The position numbers were made by a program, and so were the translations under genes. The notes under the pieces were generated by a model, which did not search any database, had not been told where the DNA came from, and saw nothing but the letters and a program-made list of their open reading frames with translations. Positions 1-8,878 of a stretch of DNA of 64,000 bases are shown here, one piece after another. This stretch comes from Pseudacidovorax sp. NFM-22 (GTDB lineage Bacteria; Pseudomonadota; Gammaproteobacteria; Burkholderiales; Burkholderiaceae_C), in the NCBI RefSeq assembly GCF_021401245.1, contig NZ_JACBFY010000005.1:372001-436000 (forward strand), read 5' to 3'. Position 1 is the stretch's first letter. Every line of letters starts with the position of its first letter.

Positions 1-549
1 CTGCTCCATGGACAGTCGCTTGGACATGGCCTGCCCACGGATGGCTTCGTAGGCTTCCTCCTCGCTGATGTTGCGCGACGCCATGAGGATCGTCTTGGCG
101 CGGCTCATCGCCTGGTCGCTGGCGATCTTGCGCCGCAGCTTCCGGTTCTCCTTGAGCAGGGCCTGGCGCTCGGCCCACATGCTGCGCGCGGCGATGAGGC
201 TGGCCAGCAGGCCGAAGGGCTTGATGGGCTTCTGGACCACGGCGCAGGCGCCGCTTTCCAGCACCAATTGCAGCGTCGTCGGGTCCTCGTAGTTGAGCAC
301 CGCGATCACCGTGGGGCCCGGCTTCGGCAGCGACTTGAGCAGGACTTCGATGGCGTGCCGGCTCTCGCCTTCGGTCAACAGGAAGAGCACGTCGGTGTTG
401 GCGGCGAGCACGGCCGGGACCGGCCATGCCACGCTGACCATGCAGCCCACGCGCCGCAAGTGGGCCACGAGTGCGTCGCCCTCGCTGTCGGGCGGATGGA
501 CGACGACCACCTTGAGTTCGGGCAGCTCGCGCAGCAGCGATATGGCCAT
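1..549 (-). CDS. ANTAR-domain antitermination regulator, AmiR-like (3' end cut by window edge)
   Basis: The reading frame starts at an ATG at 549 (MAISLLREL) and runs off the window start with no stop, giving 183 codons. The first ~125 residues look like a degenerate receiver domain, as in AmiR. The C-terminal part carries the ANTAR signature: LMASRNISEEEAYEAIRGQA and then AMSKRL. ANTAR proteins bind nascent RNA and prevent formation of a terminator. P. aeruginosa AmiR is about 196 residues, so only a short tail should be missing. The gene lies 13 bp after an AmiC-like gene, the same order as amiC-amiR, where the binding protein sequesters the antiterminator until an amide ligand is present. 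The predicted RNA target lies in the leader of this operon at 1723-1805. The family call is firm; the ligand is unknown. Confidence 0.9.
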   Translation of the reverse strand, partial: MAISLLRELPELKVVVVHPPDSEGDALVAHLRRVGCMVSVAWPVPAVLAANTDVLFLLTEGESRHAIEVLLKSLPKPGPTVIAVLNYEDPTTLQLVLESGACAVVQKPIKPFGLLASLIAARSMWAERQALLKENRKLRRKIASDQAMSRAKTILMASRNISEEEAYEAIRGQAMSKRLSMEQ

Positions 550-562
550 GCGATCAGTCTCC

Positions 563-1708
563 TCAGGCCGTCCGCTCGTAGAGCGGATCGAAGCGGCTCT
601 CGTACATATAAGGATCGGGCTTGACCCGGATGCCAGGGTCGTCGACGACCCGGAACATGCCCTGGGCATCGATGCGCGCCACACGTGGCCAGAGGTAGGT
701 GTGGTGGTTCTCCTTGTCGATCCGCACACGGCCCTGTGGCGCATCGAATTCATGCTCGTGCAGGTGGAGCAGCAGCGAATCCAGCCTGTCGTCTCCGGCG
801 CGGGCCAGCGTCTGCGCATAGAGCTTCACCTGGAAATAGGCGGCTTCGGCACAGGCCGTGATCGGCAGCTCGGCGCCGAAGCGCGCGCGGTAGGCACGCA
901 CGAACTCATGGTTGGCCGGGGTGTCGATGGTCGAGAAATACGGTGCAGCCGTGATGCTGCCCTCGGCCACCTCGACCGGCATCTGGGCAATCTCGGCCTC
1001 CTGCGTCGACTGGCTGGCGATGGGATGGGTGCGCTGGTCGAATCCTGCCTCGCGATAGGCCTGATAGAAGCGCGCGATGCCGTCGCCCACCACAGTCGAA
1101 TAGATGACGTCCGGCCGTGCAGCCTTGACGCGCCGTATGACCTTCGCCATGTCGATGTCCGCCACGCGCAGTGGCACATACATCTCGTCGATCAGTTGCC
1201 CGCCCGACTGCCGGAAGAGGTCGCCGACGATGCGGTTCGATTCGTAGGGATACACGTAGTCGGAGCCGATGAGGAACAGGCGCTTGCCAAAGTTCCGTGA
1301 AAGGTACCGCACGAGCTGCACCGAGTTCTGGTTGGGCGCCGCACCCGTGTACACACAGTGCGGGGAGTATTCGAAACCCTCGTAGAGCGTGGGGTAGAAC
1401 AGCAATGCGCGGTGGGCCTCCACCACCGGCAGGACGGCCTTGCGGGTGCTGGACATGTGGCAGCCGAAAATCACGCGCACGCCCTGGTCATCGCACATTT
1501 CCCGGGCCAGTTCCTCGTAGCGCTTGGGGCGCGACTCGGGGTCGCGCACAACCGGCTCGATCGGTCGTCCAAGGACGCCGCCGGCCTGGTTGATTTCCTC
1601 GATGGCCAGCAAGGTGGCCGCCTGCTGCGTCCGCTCGACGGCAGCCGTCACGCCTGTGGTGGAGAACAGAACTCCGACCTGCCATGTTCGCGCCTGGGAT
1701 GTGCTCAC
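563..1708 (-). CDS. AmiC/UrtA-like amide or urea-type ligand-binding protein (sensor of ANTAR partner)
   Basis: 381 residues from a GTG start at 1708, chosen because GGAG (1719-1722) lies 10 nt upstream and the protein then opens with STSQARTWQVGVLFSTTG, the usual start of the mature fold. There is no signal peptide, as in cytoplasmic AmiC. Family traits of the type I periplasmic-binding fold are visible: LFYPTLYEG, VYTGAAPNQN and LIGSDYVYPYESNR. Homologues are either periplasmic urea/short-amide binders (UrtA) or cytoplasmic AmiC sensors. The missing export signal and the adjacent ANTAR gene favour the sensor role. It is the first gene of its operon and follows a leader with an intrinsic terminator, so its own synthesis is probably antitermination controlled. 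Confidence 0.88.
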   Translation of the reverse strand: MSTSQARTWQVGVLFSTTGVTAAVERTQQAATLLAIEEINQAGGVLGRPIEPVVRDPESRPKRYEELAREMCDDQGVRVIFGCHMSSTRKAVLPVVEAHRALLFYPTLYEGFEYSPHCVYTGAAPNQNSVQLVRYLSRNFGKRLFLIGSDYVYPYESNRIVGDLFRQSGGQLIDEMYVPLRVADIDMAKVIRRVKAARPDVIYSTVVGDGIARFYQAYREAGFDQRTHPIASQSTQEAEIAQMPVEVAEGSITAAPYFSTIDTPANHEFVRAYRARFGAELPITACAEAAYFQVKLYAQTLARAGDDRLDSLLLHLHEHEFDAPQGRVRIDKENHHTYLWPRVARIDAQGMFRVVDDPGIRVKPDPYMYESRFDPLYERTA

Positions 1709-1722
1709 GCTTGCCAATCTCC

Positions 1723-1766
1723 AAAAAAAAAGCTCCCAACGACTGCCTGCGAGTCGTTGGGAGCTT
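1723..1766 (-). terminator. Intrinsic terminator/attenuator in the leader of the AmiC-AmiR-like operon
   Basis: On the minus strand a perfect 14-bp stem (AGCTCCCAACGACT paired with AGTCGTTGGGAGCT, 7-nt loop) is followed directly by nine T residues. The Shine-Dalgarno GGAG starts just after the T tract and the GTG start lies 15 nt downstream of it. A terminator placed immediately before the ribosome-binding site is characteristic of a leader attenuator. It could additionally end transcripts of the upstream GMC gene. Confidence 0.85.
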
Positions 1767-1775
1767 CCCTGCTCC
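1760..1775 (-). promoter_or_regulatory. ANTAR-target hexaloop hairpin (P2-like) overlapping the attenuator
   Basis: The minus-strand RNA reads GGAGC-AGGGAA-GCUCC: a perfect 5-bp stem with a six-nucleotide loop that has A at loop position 1 and G at loop position 4, the reported ANTAR hexaloop signature. Its 3' arm (1760-1764) lies inside the 5' arm of the terminator (1752-1765), so hairpin and terminator cannot form together. This is the geometry expected for ANTAR antitermination. Confidence 0.65.
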
Positions 1776-1791
1776 GGGGTTGATGGTTGCG

Positions 1792-1805
1792 GCGGGGCAT
1801 GCCGC
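1792..1805 (-). promoter_or_regulatory. Possible upstream (P1-like) hexaloop hairpin of the ANTAR target
   Basis: The minus-strand RNA can form GCGG-CAUGCC-CCGC, a 4-bp stem with a hexaloop that keeps G at position 4 but has C instead of A at position 1. It lies 16 nt before the P2-like hairpin. ANTAR sites normally have two such hairpins, so this is the nearest partner, but it deviates from consensus and other folds of this GC-rich stretch are possible. A separate 8-bp stem with a UAAU loop lies at 1831-1850. Confidence 0.3.
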
Positions 1806-1893
1806 GCCGCGATTGGCAACACTCTATCAGCGTACGGGATTACCCGCACGACTCTGCGACACAGAAAGCGGCGAACCACCATGCGCAGCCGCT

Positions 1894-3615
1894 TCAACCA
1901 CCGGCATCCGCCCGCACCCAGCCCGCCGCCTTCTCCGCGATCATCAGCGTCGGGCTGTTGGTGTTGCCGCTGGTGATGGTGGGCATCGCGCTCGCGTCGA
2001 CCACCCGCAGGCCCGCAATGAGGCCGCCCCGGCCATCCCGCACGCGCAGCCGTGAATCCAGCACGGCCTGCGCATCCCCGTTCGCGCCCATGCGCGCGGT
2101 GCCCACCGGGTGGAAGATGGTCGTCGCGATGTCGCCGGCCAGGCGGGCCAGGTCTTCGTCGCTCTCGTACTGCGTGCCCGGCTTCCATTCCTGCGGCTGG
2201 TAGCGGGCCAGCGCCGGCTGTGCCGCGATGCGGCGCGTCACGCGCAGCGAGTCGGCCGCCACCTGGCGGTCCTCGTCGGTGGAGAGGTAATTGGGCGCGA
2301 TGGCCGGCGCATCCTCGAAGCGCGGCGTCTTCAGCCGCACCGTGCCGCGGCTGGTCGGGTTGAGGTTGCACACGCTGGCCGTGAAGGCCGGAAAGCTGTG
2401 CAGCGGATCGCCGAAGGCGTCCAGCGACAGCGGCTGCACGTGGTACTGGATGTTGGGCCAGGGCCGGTCGGGCGTGCTGCGGGTGAAGGCGCCCAGCTGC
2501 GAGGGCGCCATGCTCATGGGGCCGCTGCGGCGCAGCACGTATTCGAGGCCGATTCGCGCCTTGCCCACCAGGCTGGAAGCGAGCACGTTCAGCGTCGGCG
2601 CGCCGTTGATCTTGAACACGGCGCGGATCTGCAGGTGGTCCTGCAGGTTGGCGCCGACGCCGGGCAGGTCCGCCTGCACCTCGATGCCCTGCGCGCGCAG
2701 CAGCTCGGCCGGGCCGATGCCCGACAGCTGCAGGATCTGTGGCGAGCCGATGGCGCCTGCGCACAGGATCACCTCGCGCGTGGCGTGCACCTCCACCATC
2801 TCGCGGCCGTTCCACACCCGTGCGCCGGTGCAGCGCCGGCCGCCTTCGGGCGTGGGCTCGATCAGCAGGCGGGCCACCTGGGCGCCGGTCCACAGCTCGA
2901 AGTTGGGCCGCCCGAAGCAGGTCGGTCGCAGGAAGGCCTTGGCCGTGTTCCAGCGCCAGCCGGCCTTCTGGTTGACCTGGAAGTAGCCCACGCCTTCGTT
3001 GCTGCCGCGGTTGAAGTCGGTGGAGTGCGGGATGCCAGCCTCCTGCGCGGCCTGCGCGAAGGCGTCGAGGATGTCCCAGCGCAGGCGCTGCTTCTCCACC
3101 CGCCATTCGCCGCCGTGGCCGTGGAAGCGGGCGAACTCGGGGTCATCCGCGCCGGGCTGGCCGGCGTCGCCGAGGTAGTGGTCCTCGTGGCGCTTGAAGG
3201 CGGGCAGGACGCTGTCCCAACGCCAGGCGTCGTCGCCGGTGATCTGGGCCCAGCCGTCGTAGTCGCGGGCCTGGCCGCGCATGTAGATCATGCCGTTGAT
3301 GCTGGAGCAGCCGCCCAGCGTCTTGCCGCGCGGATAGCGCAGCACGCGGCCGTTGAGGCCGGCGTCGGGCTCGGTCTGGTAGAGCCAGTCGGTGCGGGGG
3401 TTGCCGATGCAATAGAGGTAGCCCACCGGGATGTGGATCCAGTGGTAGTCGTCCTTGCGGCCGGCCTCCAGCAGCAGCACGCGCTTGCCGCGGTCGGCGC
3501 TCAGGCGGTTGGCCATCAATGCGCCGGCGGTGCCGGCGCCGATGACGATGTAGTCGAAGGTGGTGTTGGACGCGGTACCTCGGAACGGCGAAGCGGCTGC
3601 GGTGGACGAAGGCAT
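1894..3615 (-). CDS. GMC-family FAD-dependent oxidoreductase (choline/alcohol dehydrogenase type)
   Basis: 573 residues from the ATG at 3615. The N-terminus has the dinucleotide-binding motif YIVIGAGTAGALMANRLS at about residues 24-41. GMC signature stretches follow: GGCSSINGMIYMRG near residue 100 and GSPQILQLSGIGP near 280. The C-terminus has HPVGTARMG, with the catalytic histidine, and SGNTNSPTLMIAEKAA. Such enzymes oxidise alcohols to aldehydes with FAD and feed electrons to oxygen or the quinone pool. The substrate cannot be read from sequence. It is transcribed divergently from the LysR gene at 3754, its probable regulator. The larger open frame upstream of 3615 is not supported by family alignment. 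Confidence 0.9.
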   Translation of the reverse strand: MPSSTAAASPFRGTASNTTFDYIVIGAGTAGALMANRLSADRGKRVLLLEAGRKDDYHWIHIPVGYLYCIGNPRTDWLYQTEPDAGLNGRVLRYPRGKTLGGCSSINGMIYMRGQARDYDGWAQITGDDAWRWDSVLPAFKRHEDHYLGDAGQPGADDPEFARFHGHGGEWRVEKQRLRWDILDAFAQAAQEAGIPHSTDFNRGSNEGVGYFQVNQKAGWRWNTAKAFLRPTCFGRPNFELWTGAQVARLLIEPTPEGGRRCTGARVWNGREMVEVHATREVILCAGAIGSPQILQLSGIGPAELLRAQGIEVQADLPGVGANLQDHLQIRAVFKINGAPTLNVLASSLVGKARIGLEYVLRRSGPMSMAPSQLGAFTRSTPDRPWPNIQYHVQPLSLDAFGDPLHSFPAFTASVCNLNPTSRGTVRLKTPRFEDAPAIAPNYLSTDEDRQVAADSLRVTRRIAAQPALARYQPQEWKPGTQYESDEDLARLAGDIATTIFHPVGTARMGANGDAQAVLDSRLRVRDGRGGLIAGLRVVDASAMPTITSGNTNSPTLMIAEKAAGWVRADAGG

Positions 3616-3753
3616 GTCGACGAAGGGATCGGGATGGTGCTGCAGGGGATGGGTCGCCAGGGGGTCGGTGCGACCGAGACATTGCGGATTGGAGCCTGGC
3701 GTCGCCCCGGACGTCCAATGAGTACTCGCGGCGCTGATATAAATTCCACGTAT

Positions 3754-4671
3754 ATGAGGCAAGCCTTCCAGGACCCGCAGCTGCTTCGCGCATTCGTCTA
3801 TACCGCCCGCGAAGGCAATGTGTCGCGTGCGGCAGCGCTGCTGCATCTCACCCAGCCCGCCGTGAGCCTTCAGCTGAAACGGCTGGCCGAGGAGGCCGGC
3901 GTCGAACTGTTCGTGCGGGCCGCGCGCGGTGTCACGCTCACGGCCGAAGGCGCGGCGCTGCTGCCCCGGGCGGAGAAGGTGTTGATGGCCGCGAGCGACC
4001 TGCAACAGGCGGCCCTCGGCCTGCGTGCCGTCGTCCGCGGACGGCTGCGAATCGGCACCATCCTGGATCCGGAGTTCACGCGACTGGGCGTCTTCCTGCG
4101 CGAACTCGTGGAAGCGGCGCCGCACGTGGAGACCGAACTCCGTCAGGCGATGAGCGGCAACGTACGCGCCCAGGTTCGCAGCCGCGAGCTGGACATGGGC
4201 TTCTACCTGTCGACCGATGACGAGGACGCGCACGAAGCGGCAGGTCGGCCGGGCCCGGTCGCGTCACTGGCCCTCACGCGCTTCGCCTATCGCGTGGTCG
4301 CACCGGCGGGCTGGGACGTCGCCAATCGGGACTGGCGTGCGCTCGCCGCGCTGCCCTGGCTCGCAACGCCGAAGCAGTCGGTCCACCATCGGCTGCTGCA
4401 AGGCGTTCTGGGGCCGCTGGGCCTCACGCCACTCTGGGTGGCGATGGTCGACCAGGAGGCGTCGATGCTGGACCTGCTGAAGTCAGGTGTGGGCCTCAGC
4501 CTGGTGCGCGACTCCATCGCCATCCGCGAAAGCCATGCGCATGGCCTGACGCTTGCACGGCAGGTGCAGTTGCCCTGCACGCTTCGCGTGGTTGCACTGC
4601 GTCGGCGATTGAGCGAGCCGGTCCTGATGTCAGCATGGGGCGCGATCAAGCGCGCCTGGTCATTGAGCTGA
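3754..4671 (+). CDS. LysR-type transcriptional regulator
   Basis: 305 residues. The N-terminal helix-turn-helix is clear: LLRAFVYTAREGNVSRAAAL followed by HLTQPAVSLQLKRLAEEAG at about residues 8-46. It is followed by a LysR substrate-binding domain with a recognisable RLRIGTILDPEF opening. The start at 3754 (MRQAFQDPQL) sits in an unusually AT-rich stretch with no obvious Shine-Dalgarno, so near-leaderless translation is possible. The gene is divergent from the GMC oxidoreductase across 138 bp, so that gene is the likely target. The effector is unknown. Confidence 0.92.
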   Translation: MRQAFQDPQLLRAFVYTAREGNVSRAAALLHLTQPAVSLQLKRLAEEAGVELFVRAARGVTLTAEGAALLPRAEKVLMAASDLQQAALGLRAVVRGRLRIGTILDPEFTRLGVFLRELVEAAPHVETELRQAMSGNVRAQVRSRELDMGFYLSTDDEDAHEAAGRPGPVASLALTRFAYRVVAPAGWDVANRDWRALAALPWLATPKQSVHHRLLQGVLGPLGLTPLWVAMVDQEASMLDLLKSGVGLSLVRDSIAIRESHAHGLTLARQVQLPCTLRVVALRRRLSEPVLMSAWGAIKRAWSLS

Positions 4672-4796
4672 GGACACCGATCGGGACGCACCACCAGCGC
4701 CTTGATCCCCGAACGGCGTCCTTCGCGTCCGCAGCGAGGCGGACATCGCCGGCAGCCCCTTTCGTAAGCGGCGGGCCCGGCGAGCAACCGGCGCCC

Positions 4797-6371
4797 TTAT
4801 TCCTTCCACGCCCCCCAGGCCAGCGGGCGGCCAGAAGCCCATGGCTGATAACCGCGAACGGACCGCCCCACCGCTTCGACCGTCGGTGCGTAGAACAGGC
4901 CGATGATCGGCACCTCGACGCGCATCTGCGCATGCATGCGTCGAAAGATGGCAGCCCGGGCATCCTGGTCGGTGATCGATGAGCTCTCCTCCAGCAGCTC
5001 GCGCGCGCTCTGGCTGCCCCACTGCGCCCACTTGGCCGTGGCCTTGTCCGCAACGAACGCCGCATACATCAGACTCGGATCGAAACGCGGCGAGAACGCA
5101 AAGGAGGACAGCTGGAAGCGGCCGTTGACGTAGTTGTCGAGCTGCGCAGACCAGTCCAGCACCTCGAGCTGCACATTGAGCCCGACGGCGCTGAGCATCG
5201 CCTGGATCATCACGGCGCTGTCGTACATGCCCACCGTGCGCTTGTTGGTCTGCAGCTTGATCACCTCGCCCTTGTAGCCCGCCTTGCGGATCAATGCCGC
5301 GGCGGCGGCGGGGTCGTACTTGGGCCATTCGAGGAATTCCGGCGAGAAGGCCCGCATGCTTTCCGCCACGCCCGAAGGATTGGGCTTCGCCAGGCCGTTG
5401 CTGCGCACCGCCGTGAGCTGCGCCAGGTCGATGCCATGGGCAATGGCCTGCCGAAGGCTCTGGTTCTTCAGCAGCGGGTCGTCGGTCTGGATCAGCAGCG
5501 CCGACCAGGTCAGGCCAGGCGCCGTCATCACCTTGACACCAGCGGCCTTGAGTTCCGCCATCTTGCTCGAGTCGAGATCGGGAATGATGTCCACGGCACC
5601 GGTCTTCACCGCTGCCGAAGCCGCATCGGCATCGGGGATCACCTGGAAGCGCACGGCATCCACATAGGCGATGCGTGCCCCCGAATAGCCGCTGGCCGGC
5701 TCCTTGGAGGGAACATAGCCTTCATAACGGCTCAGGCTCAAGGCATCGCCGCGCTTCCACGTGCCCATCTTGAATGGCCCGGTCCCGATCGGCGTCCAGC
5801 TGCCATCGGCACCCGCACTCGCCGGGCTGGCAACCAGCACGCCGCACTGCACATTGGCCAGTTGCGTGAGGAACAGCCCGGAAGGCTTCGCCAGTCTGAA
5901 GACGACGGTCGATGGATCGGGGGTCTCGACCGCCTCGACCTTGAGGCCCGCCTGGCCATTGAAGAAGCGGGCGCACAGCCAGTTCGCCTGGGACATCTTG
6001 CGCTCCCAGCTCCACTTCACGGCCGCCGAGCTCAGCTTCTCGCCGTTGTGGAAGCTCACGCCTTCGCGCAGCTTGAAGGTGTAGCTCAGGCCGTCGGGCG
6101 AGATCGACCAGCTGTTGGCCAGCGCCGGCCCCACGCTCAGATCGGTCCGATAGCCGACCAGACCTTCGAAGAGGTGATTCACCACGATGTCCGAATTGGA
6201 GTCGCGATTGATACCGGGCTCCAGACTGCGCGGATCGGCATTGACGGCGATGACCAAGGTACCGCCCCGCTTCGGGGCATCCGCCGCCCGGCCCGCAGCG
6301 GGCGCGAGCGCGGCCCCCACGCTGGCGGCGAGCAGCACGCAGCGAAGCCCGATCGAGATGGGTGATTTCAT
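4797..6371 (-). CDS. Family-5 ABC transporter solute-binding protein (dipeptide/oligopeptide type)
   Basis: 524 residues from the ATG at 6371. A Sec signal peptide ends around AAGRAADAPKRGG. The mature part starts with the typical GGTLVIAVNADPRSLEPG and contains LVGYRTDLSVGPALANSW and YTFKLREGVSFHNG, hallmarks of SBP family 5 (DppA/OppA/GsiB). It captures a peptide-like or amide-like solute in the periplasm. It is last of three minus-strand genes (amidase, hydrolase, SBP). Its permeases and ATPase are on the opposite strand at 12.5-16.0 kb, so the two arms of the island should act together. Confidence 0.92.
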   Translation of the reverse strand: MKSPISIGLRCVLLAASVGAALAPAAGRAADAPKRGGTLVIAVNADPRSLEPGINRDSNSDIVVNHLFEGLVGYRTDLSVGPALANSWSISPDGLSYTFKLREGVSFHNGEKLSSAAVKWSWERKMSQANWLCARFFNGQAGLKVEAVETPDPSTVVFRLAKPSGLFLTQLANVQCGVLVASPASAGADGSWTPIGTGPFKMGTWKRGDALSLSRYEGYVPSKEPASGYSGARIAYVDAVRFQVIPDADAASAAVKTGAVDIIPDLDSSKMAELKAAGVKVMTAPGLTWSALLIQTDDPLLKNQSLRQAIAHGIDLAQLTAVRSNGLAKPNPSGVAESMRAFSPEFLEWPKYDPAAAAALIRKAGYKGEVIKLQTNKRTVGMYDSAVMIQAMLSAVGLNVQLEVLDWSAQLDNYVNGRFQLSSFAFSPRFDPSLMYAAFVADKATAKWAQWGSQSARELLEESSSITDQDARAAIFRRMHAQMRVEVPIIGLFYAPTVEAVGRSVRGYQPWASGRPLAWGAWKE

Positions 6372-6456
6372 GGTGTCCGTGTTCCTATGGTGGGGTGGGG
6401 GTGGGCACAGGCGATGCACCTGTGGAAGAGAGCGACAGGAGGCGTCAGCCGGACAG

Positions 6457-7317
6457 TCATCCGGCCGACGGGGGCGATCCGAGACAGCTGGCGAAGAAGG
6501 CCTTCACCGACGGCAGCAATGGCTTCTGCTGGTGATCCGCACCGGCCACGATGTCGTGGCGGACCTCGACGCCATGCATCTGCAGACTCGTCTTCAGAGC
6601 CACCATGCGTTCGAGTCGGTTGTGGCCGTGCGTCTCGAACGCCGGCTGCCACCACGGGTGGCGCGGCGAGAGCGCGATCTCCCAGGTGTCGGTGTCCTCG
6701 CCGCCGACGACCATATGGACCGCGACTTTGCGGATGGCGTCCAGATCGAGGGGTCTGCCGAAGATTCGCTCGAAGTCGCCCACGCCCGCCAGCCAGGGCG
6801 TCTGCGCATCCAGAAGCGTCACGATGCCCGGCGCACCGATGGACACCGCCGCCAGCCGCTGCGGATGGGCATAGAGAAAGCGATGGGCAAAGTGCCCGCC
6901 GCCCGAAAAGCCGAAGAGGTGGAAGCGCTGCGCGTCGAGCCGGTAGATGCGGGACACCTCCTCGATCATCGACAGCAGGACCAGGTCGTACGCAGGCCCT
7001 TCACCGTTCGCGCCGCGCAGCCGCTTGTAGCTCGACAACTCGCGCGGCGAGGTGATGCCGGCAGGAAAAAGCGGCGCCAGCACCAGGAGCCGGTGGCGTT
7101 CGGCCAGGTCGATGAAGTCGTCCCTGCAGGCGCCGTTGTCGCGGCGGGTGCCATGCACCACCACCAGCAGGCGAAGGCGCTCCGTGCCGCGCTCGTCATA
7201 GCTTTCGGGCACGTAGGCGCAGTACGAGAAGCGCAGGTCGGCGGCGCAGACCTGGACGGCCGTGCGGCCGATGTCGTAGTAGGACAGCTGGGCGCCGTGG
7301 CCGGTTCGCTTGTGCAT
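6457..7317 (-). CDS. Alpha/beta hydrolase
   Basis: 286 residues, no signal peptide. The nucleophile elbow GFSGGG places the catalytic serine at residue 138. An oxyanion-loop motif LLVVVHGTRRDNG is near residues 50-62 and a C-terminal histidine lies in AGADHQQKPL. The fold resembles PHB-depolymerase or esterase-like hydrolases with a GxSxGG elbow. It lies 24 bp downstream of the amidase and ahead of the solute-binding protein, so it probably acts on the same imported compound, by ester or amide hydrolysis. Substrate unknown. Confidence 0.82.
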   Translation of the reverse strand: MHKRTGHGAQLSYYDIGRTAVQVCAADLRFSYCAYVPESYDERGTERLRLLVVVHGTRRDNGACRDDFIDLAERHRLLVLAPLFPAGITSPRELSSYKRLRGANGEGPAYDLVLLSMIEEVSRIYRLDAQRFHLFGFSGGGHFAHRFLYAHPQRLAAVSIGAPGIVTLLDAQTPWLAGVGDFERIFGRPLDLDAIRKVAVHMVVGGEDTDTWEIALSPRHPWWQPAFETHGHNRLERMVALKTSLQMHGVEVRHDIVAGADHQQKPLLPSVKAFFASCLGSPPSAG

Positions 7318-7341
7318 GGTGCAAGGCCTCTCTGGGGCAGG

Positions 7342-8829
7342 TCAGCGCGGATCGATGGGGCACAGCCGCGGCATGGCCGCTTCGACCACGAAGCCGGCGG
7401 CAAAGCACAGGTCTTCTCGCCCCGGGGCGGCCACCAGCTGCACACCGGTGGGCAGGTCGATGCGGCCGTGCACGGTATCGACACCCGCCAGGCCGGTGGG
7501 CACCGACAGCGCGGGCAGGCCCAGCACCGAGATCGCCAGCAGCGGAGCTTGTGCACGCATGACCTGTGCCGCCATGGCGGGCGACTCCACATCCGCCAGT
7601 CGGGCAAAGGGCGGCTGCAGCGAAGTCGGCATCACGATCACCGGCCATTCGGCCAGAAGGCGCTGCCATTGCCGCAGCAAGCCATGCCGTCGAGCGACCG
7701 CGGCAAGCCCATCGGCGGCCGTGAACTCTCCGAGCGCCTGGCGCCAGTACGCGACCGCCGTCACGATGTTCGGATCGCCCGCCGCGGGAAGCACGGGCTC
7801 CAGTGCACCCATGAGGTCCGGGATGGTGATGGCCGCCCACATCCGGTGGAGCTCGTCCAGGCCGGGCGGCACCGCCTCCACCACGTCCCAGCCGGCGGCG
7901 GCCAGCGCCTGCGCCGCCTGTTCCACCGCGCGAGCCGCGGTGGGATGGCAGTCGGGCCAGGCGCTGCGCGCGAGCACCGCGGCCCGGCGTGGTGCGGGCT
8001 GGAGCGGCGCAGGCATCGTGCCTGTGCGGGGATCGTCGATATGCGGCACCGCCATCGCGGCGAATGCCAGCTCCACGTCCCGCACGGTCCGCGCGATGGG
8101 CCCCTGCACCGCCATCAGTTGAGATGCCACCGAACCCGCTCCCTTGGCCGTGGCGTTGAACGAAGGCACGCGCCCGTACGAGGGCCGCAGGCCCACCAGG
8201 CCATTGCAGAAGGCGGGGTAGCGCACCGAGCCGCCGATGTCGTTGCCATGGGCGATGGGAACCATGCCGCTCGACACGGACGCCGCGGCGCCACCCGAGG
8301 AGCCGCCCACCGTGTATTCGCGGTGCCAGGGGTTGTAGGTGGCGCCATGCAGTGTGTTGTCGGTGAACCAGCGCATCGAGTACACCGGCGCATTGGTGCG
8401 GCCCACGACAATGGCCCCCGCTGCGCGCAGGTTGGCAACCACGGGGTTGTCGGCGGCAGCGACCAGGTCCTGATAGAGCGCCGTGCCGTTGTCGGTGGGA
8501 TGCCCCCGCTGATCGATGTTGATCTTCACCGTCACCGGCACCCCATGCAGGGCCCCCAATGGCTGCCCGTCGGCCGCTGCGCGGTCGGCGAGTTCGGCCG
8601 CCCGTCGCGCCTCGTCGTCCATCCGCCGGACCACGGCGTTCACCGCCGGATTTACCTCTTCGATGCGCGCCAACGCGGCCTCCACCAGCGCCGCAGCGGT
8701 CAGCTCCCGTTTGGCCACCCGGGCTGCCATGGTGGCAGCATCGAGCCTGTGAAGCGCCTCCGACGGGGCCGCCTCCGATCGATGGGCAGGCGATGAGGAG
8801 GCAGAGCGGGCAAGGGGCCGATCGGACAT
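7342..8829 (-). CDS. Amidase signature family hydrolase
   Basis: 495 residues, typical length for the family. The Ser-cisSer-Lys triad is intact: Lys102 in VTVKINID, Ser177 in GGSSGGAAAS and Ser201 in NDIGGSVRYP, with the 24-residue Ser-Ser spacing seen in well-studied members. It hydrolyses a carboxamide to acid plus ammonia or amine. Family members include aryl/alkyl amidases, the GatA subunit and the 6-aminohexanoate cyclic-dimer hydrolase NylA. No GatB/C genes lie nearby, which argues for catabolism. It is first of a three-gene minus-strand unit and divergent from the GntR regulator, with only 49 bp between start codons. Confidence 0.92.
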   Translation of the reverse strand: MSDRPLARSASSSPAHRSEAAPSEALHRLDAATMAARVAKRELTAAALVEAALARIEEVNPAVNAVVRRMDDEARRAAELADRAAADGQPLGALHGVPVTVKINIDQRGHPTDNGTALYQDLVAAADNPVVANLRAAGAIVVGRTNAPVYSMRWFTDNTLHGATYNPWHREYTVGGSSGGAAASVSSGMVPIAHGNDIGGSVRYPAFCNGLVGLRPSYGRVPSFNATAKGAGSVASQLMAVQGPIARTVRDVELAFAAMAVPHIDDPRTGTMPAPLQPAPRRAAVLARSAWPDCHPTAARAVEQAAQALAAAGWDVVEAVPPGLDELHRMWAAITIPDLMGALEPVLPAAGDPNIVTAVAYWRQALGEFTAADGLAAVARRHGLLRQWQRLLAEWPVIVMPTSLQPPFARLADVESPAMAAQVMRAQAPLLAISVLGLPALSVPTGLAGVDTVHGRIDLPTGVQLVAAPGREDLCFAAGFVVEAAMPRLCPIDPR

Positions 8830-8878
8830 GGTGCGGTTCCGGGTAGTCAGCGAAGACTGGATTGTTTTTTGAGACTAT

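Noticed and set aside
1845-1858. Hairpin with a six-base loop (CGCA-GAGUCG-UGCG) considered as the first ANTAR hairpin
   Set aside because: Loop positions 1 and 4 are G and U, not A and G; it also lies far from the P2-like hairpin and competes with a stronger 8-bp stem at 1831-1850.
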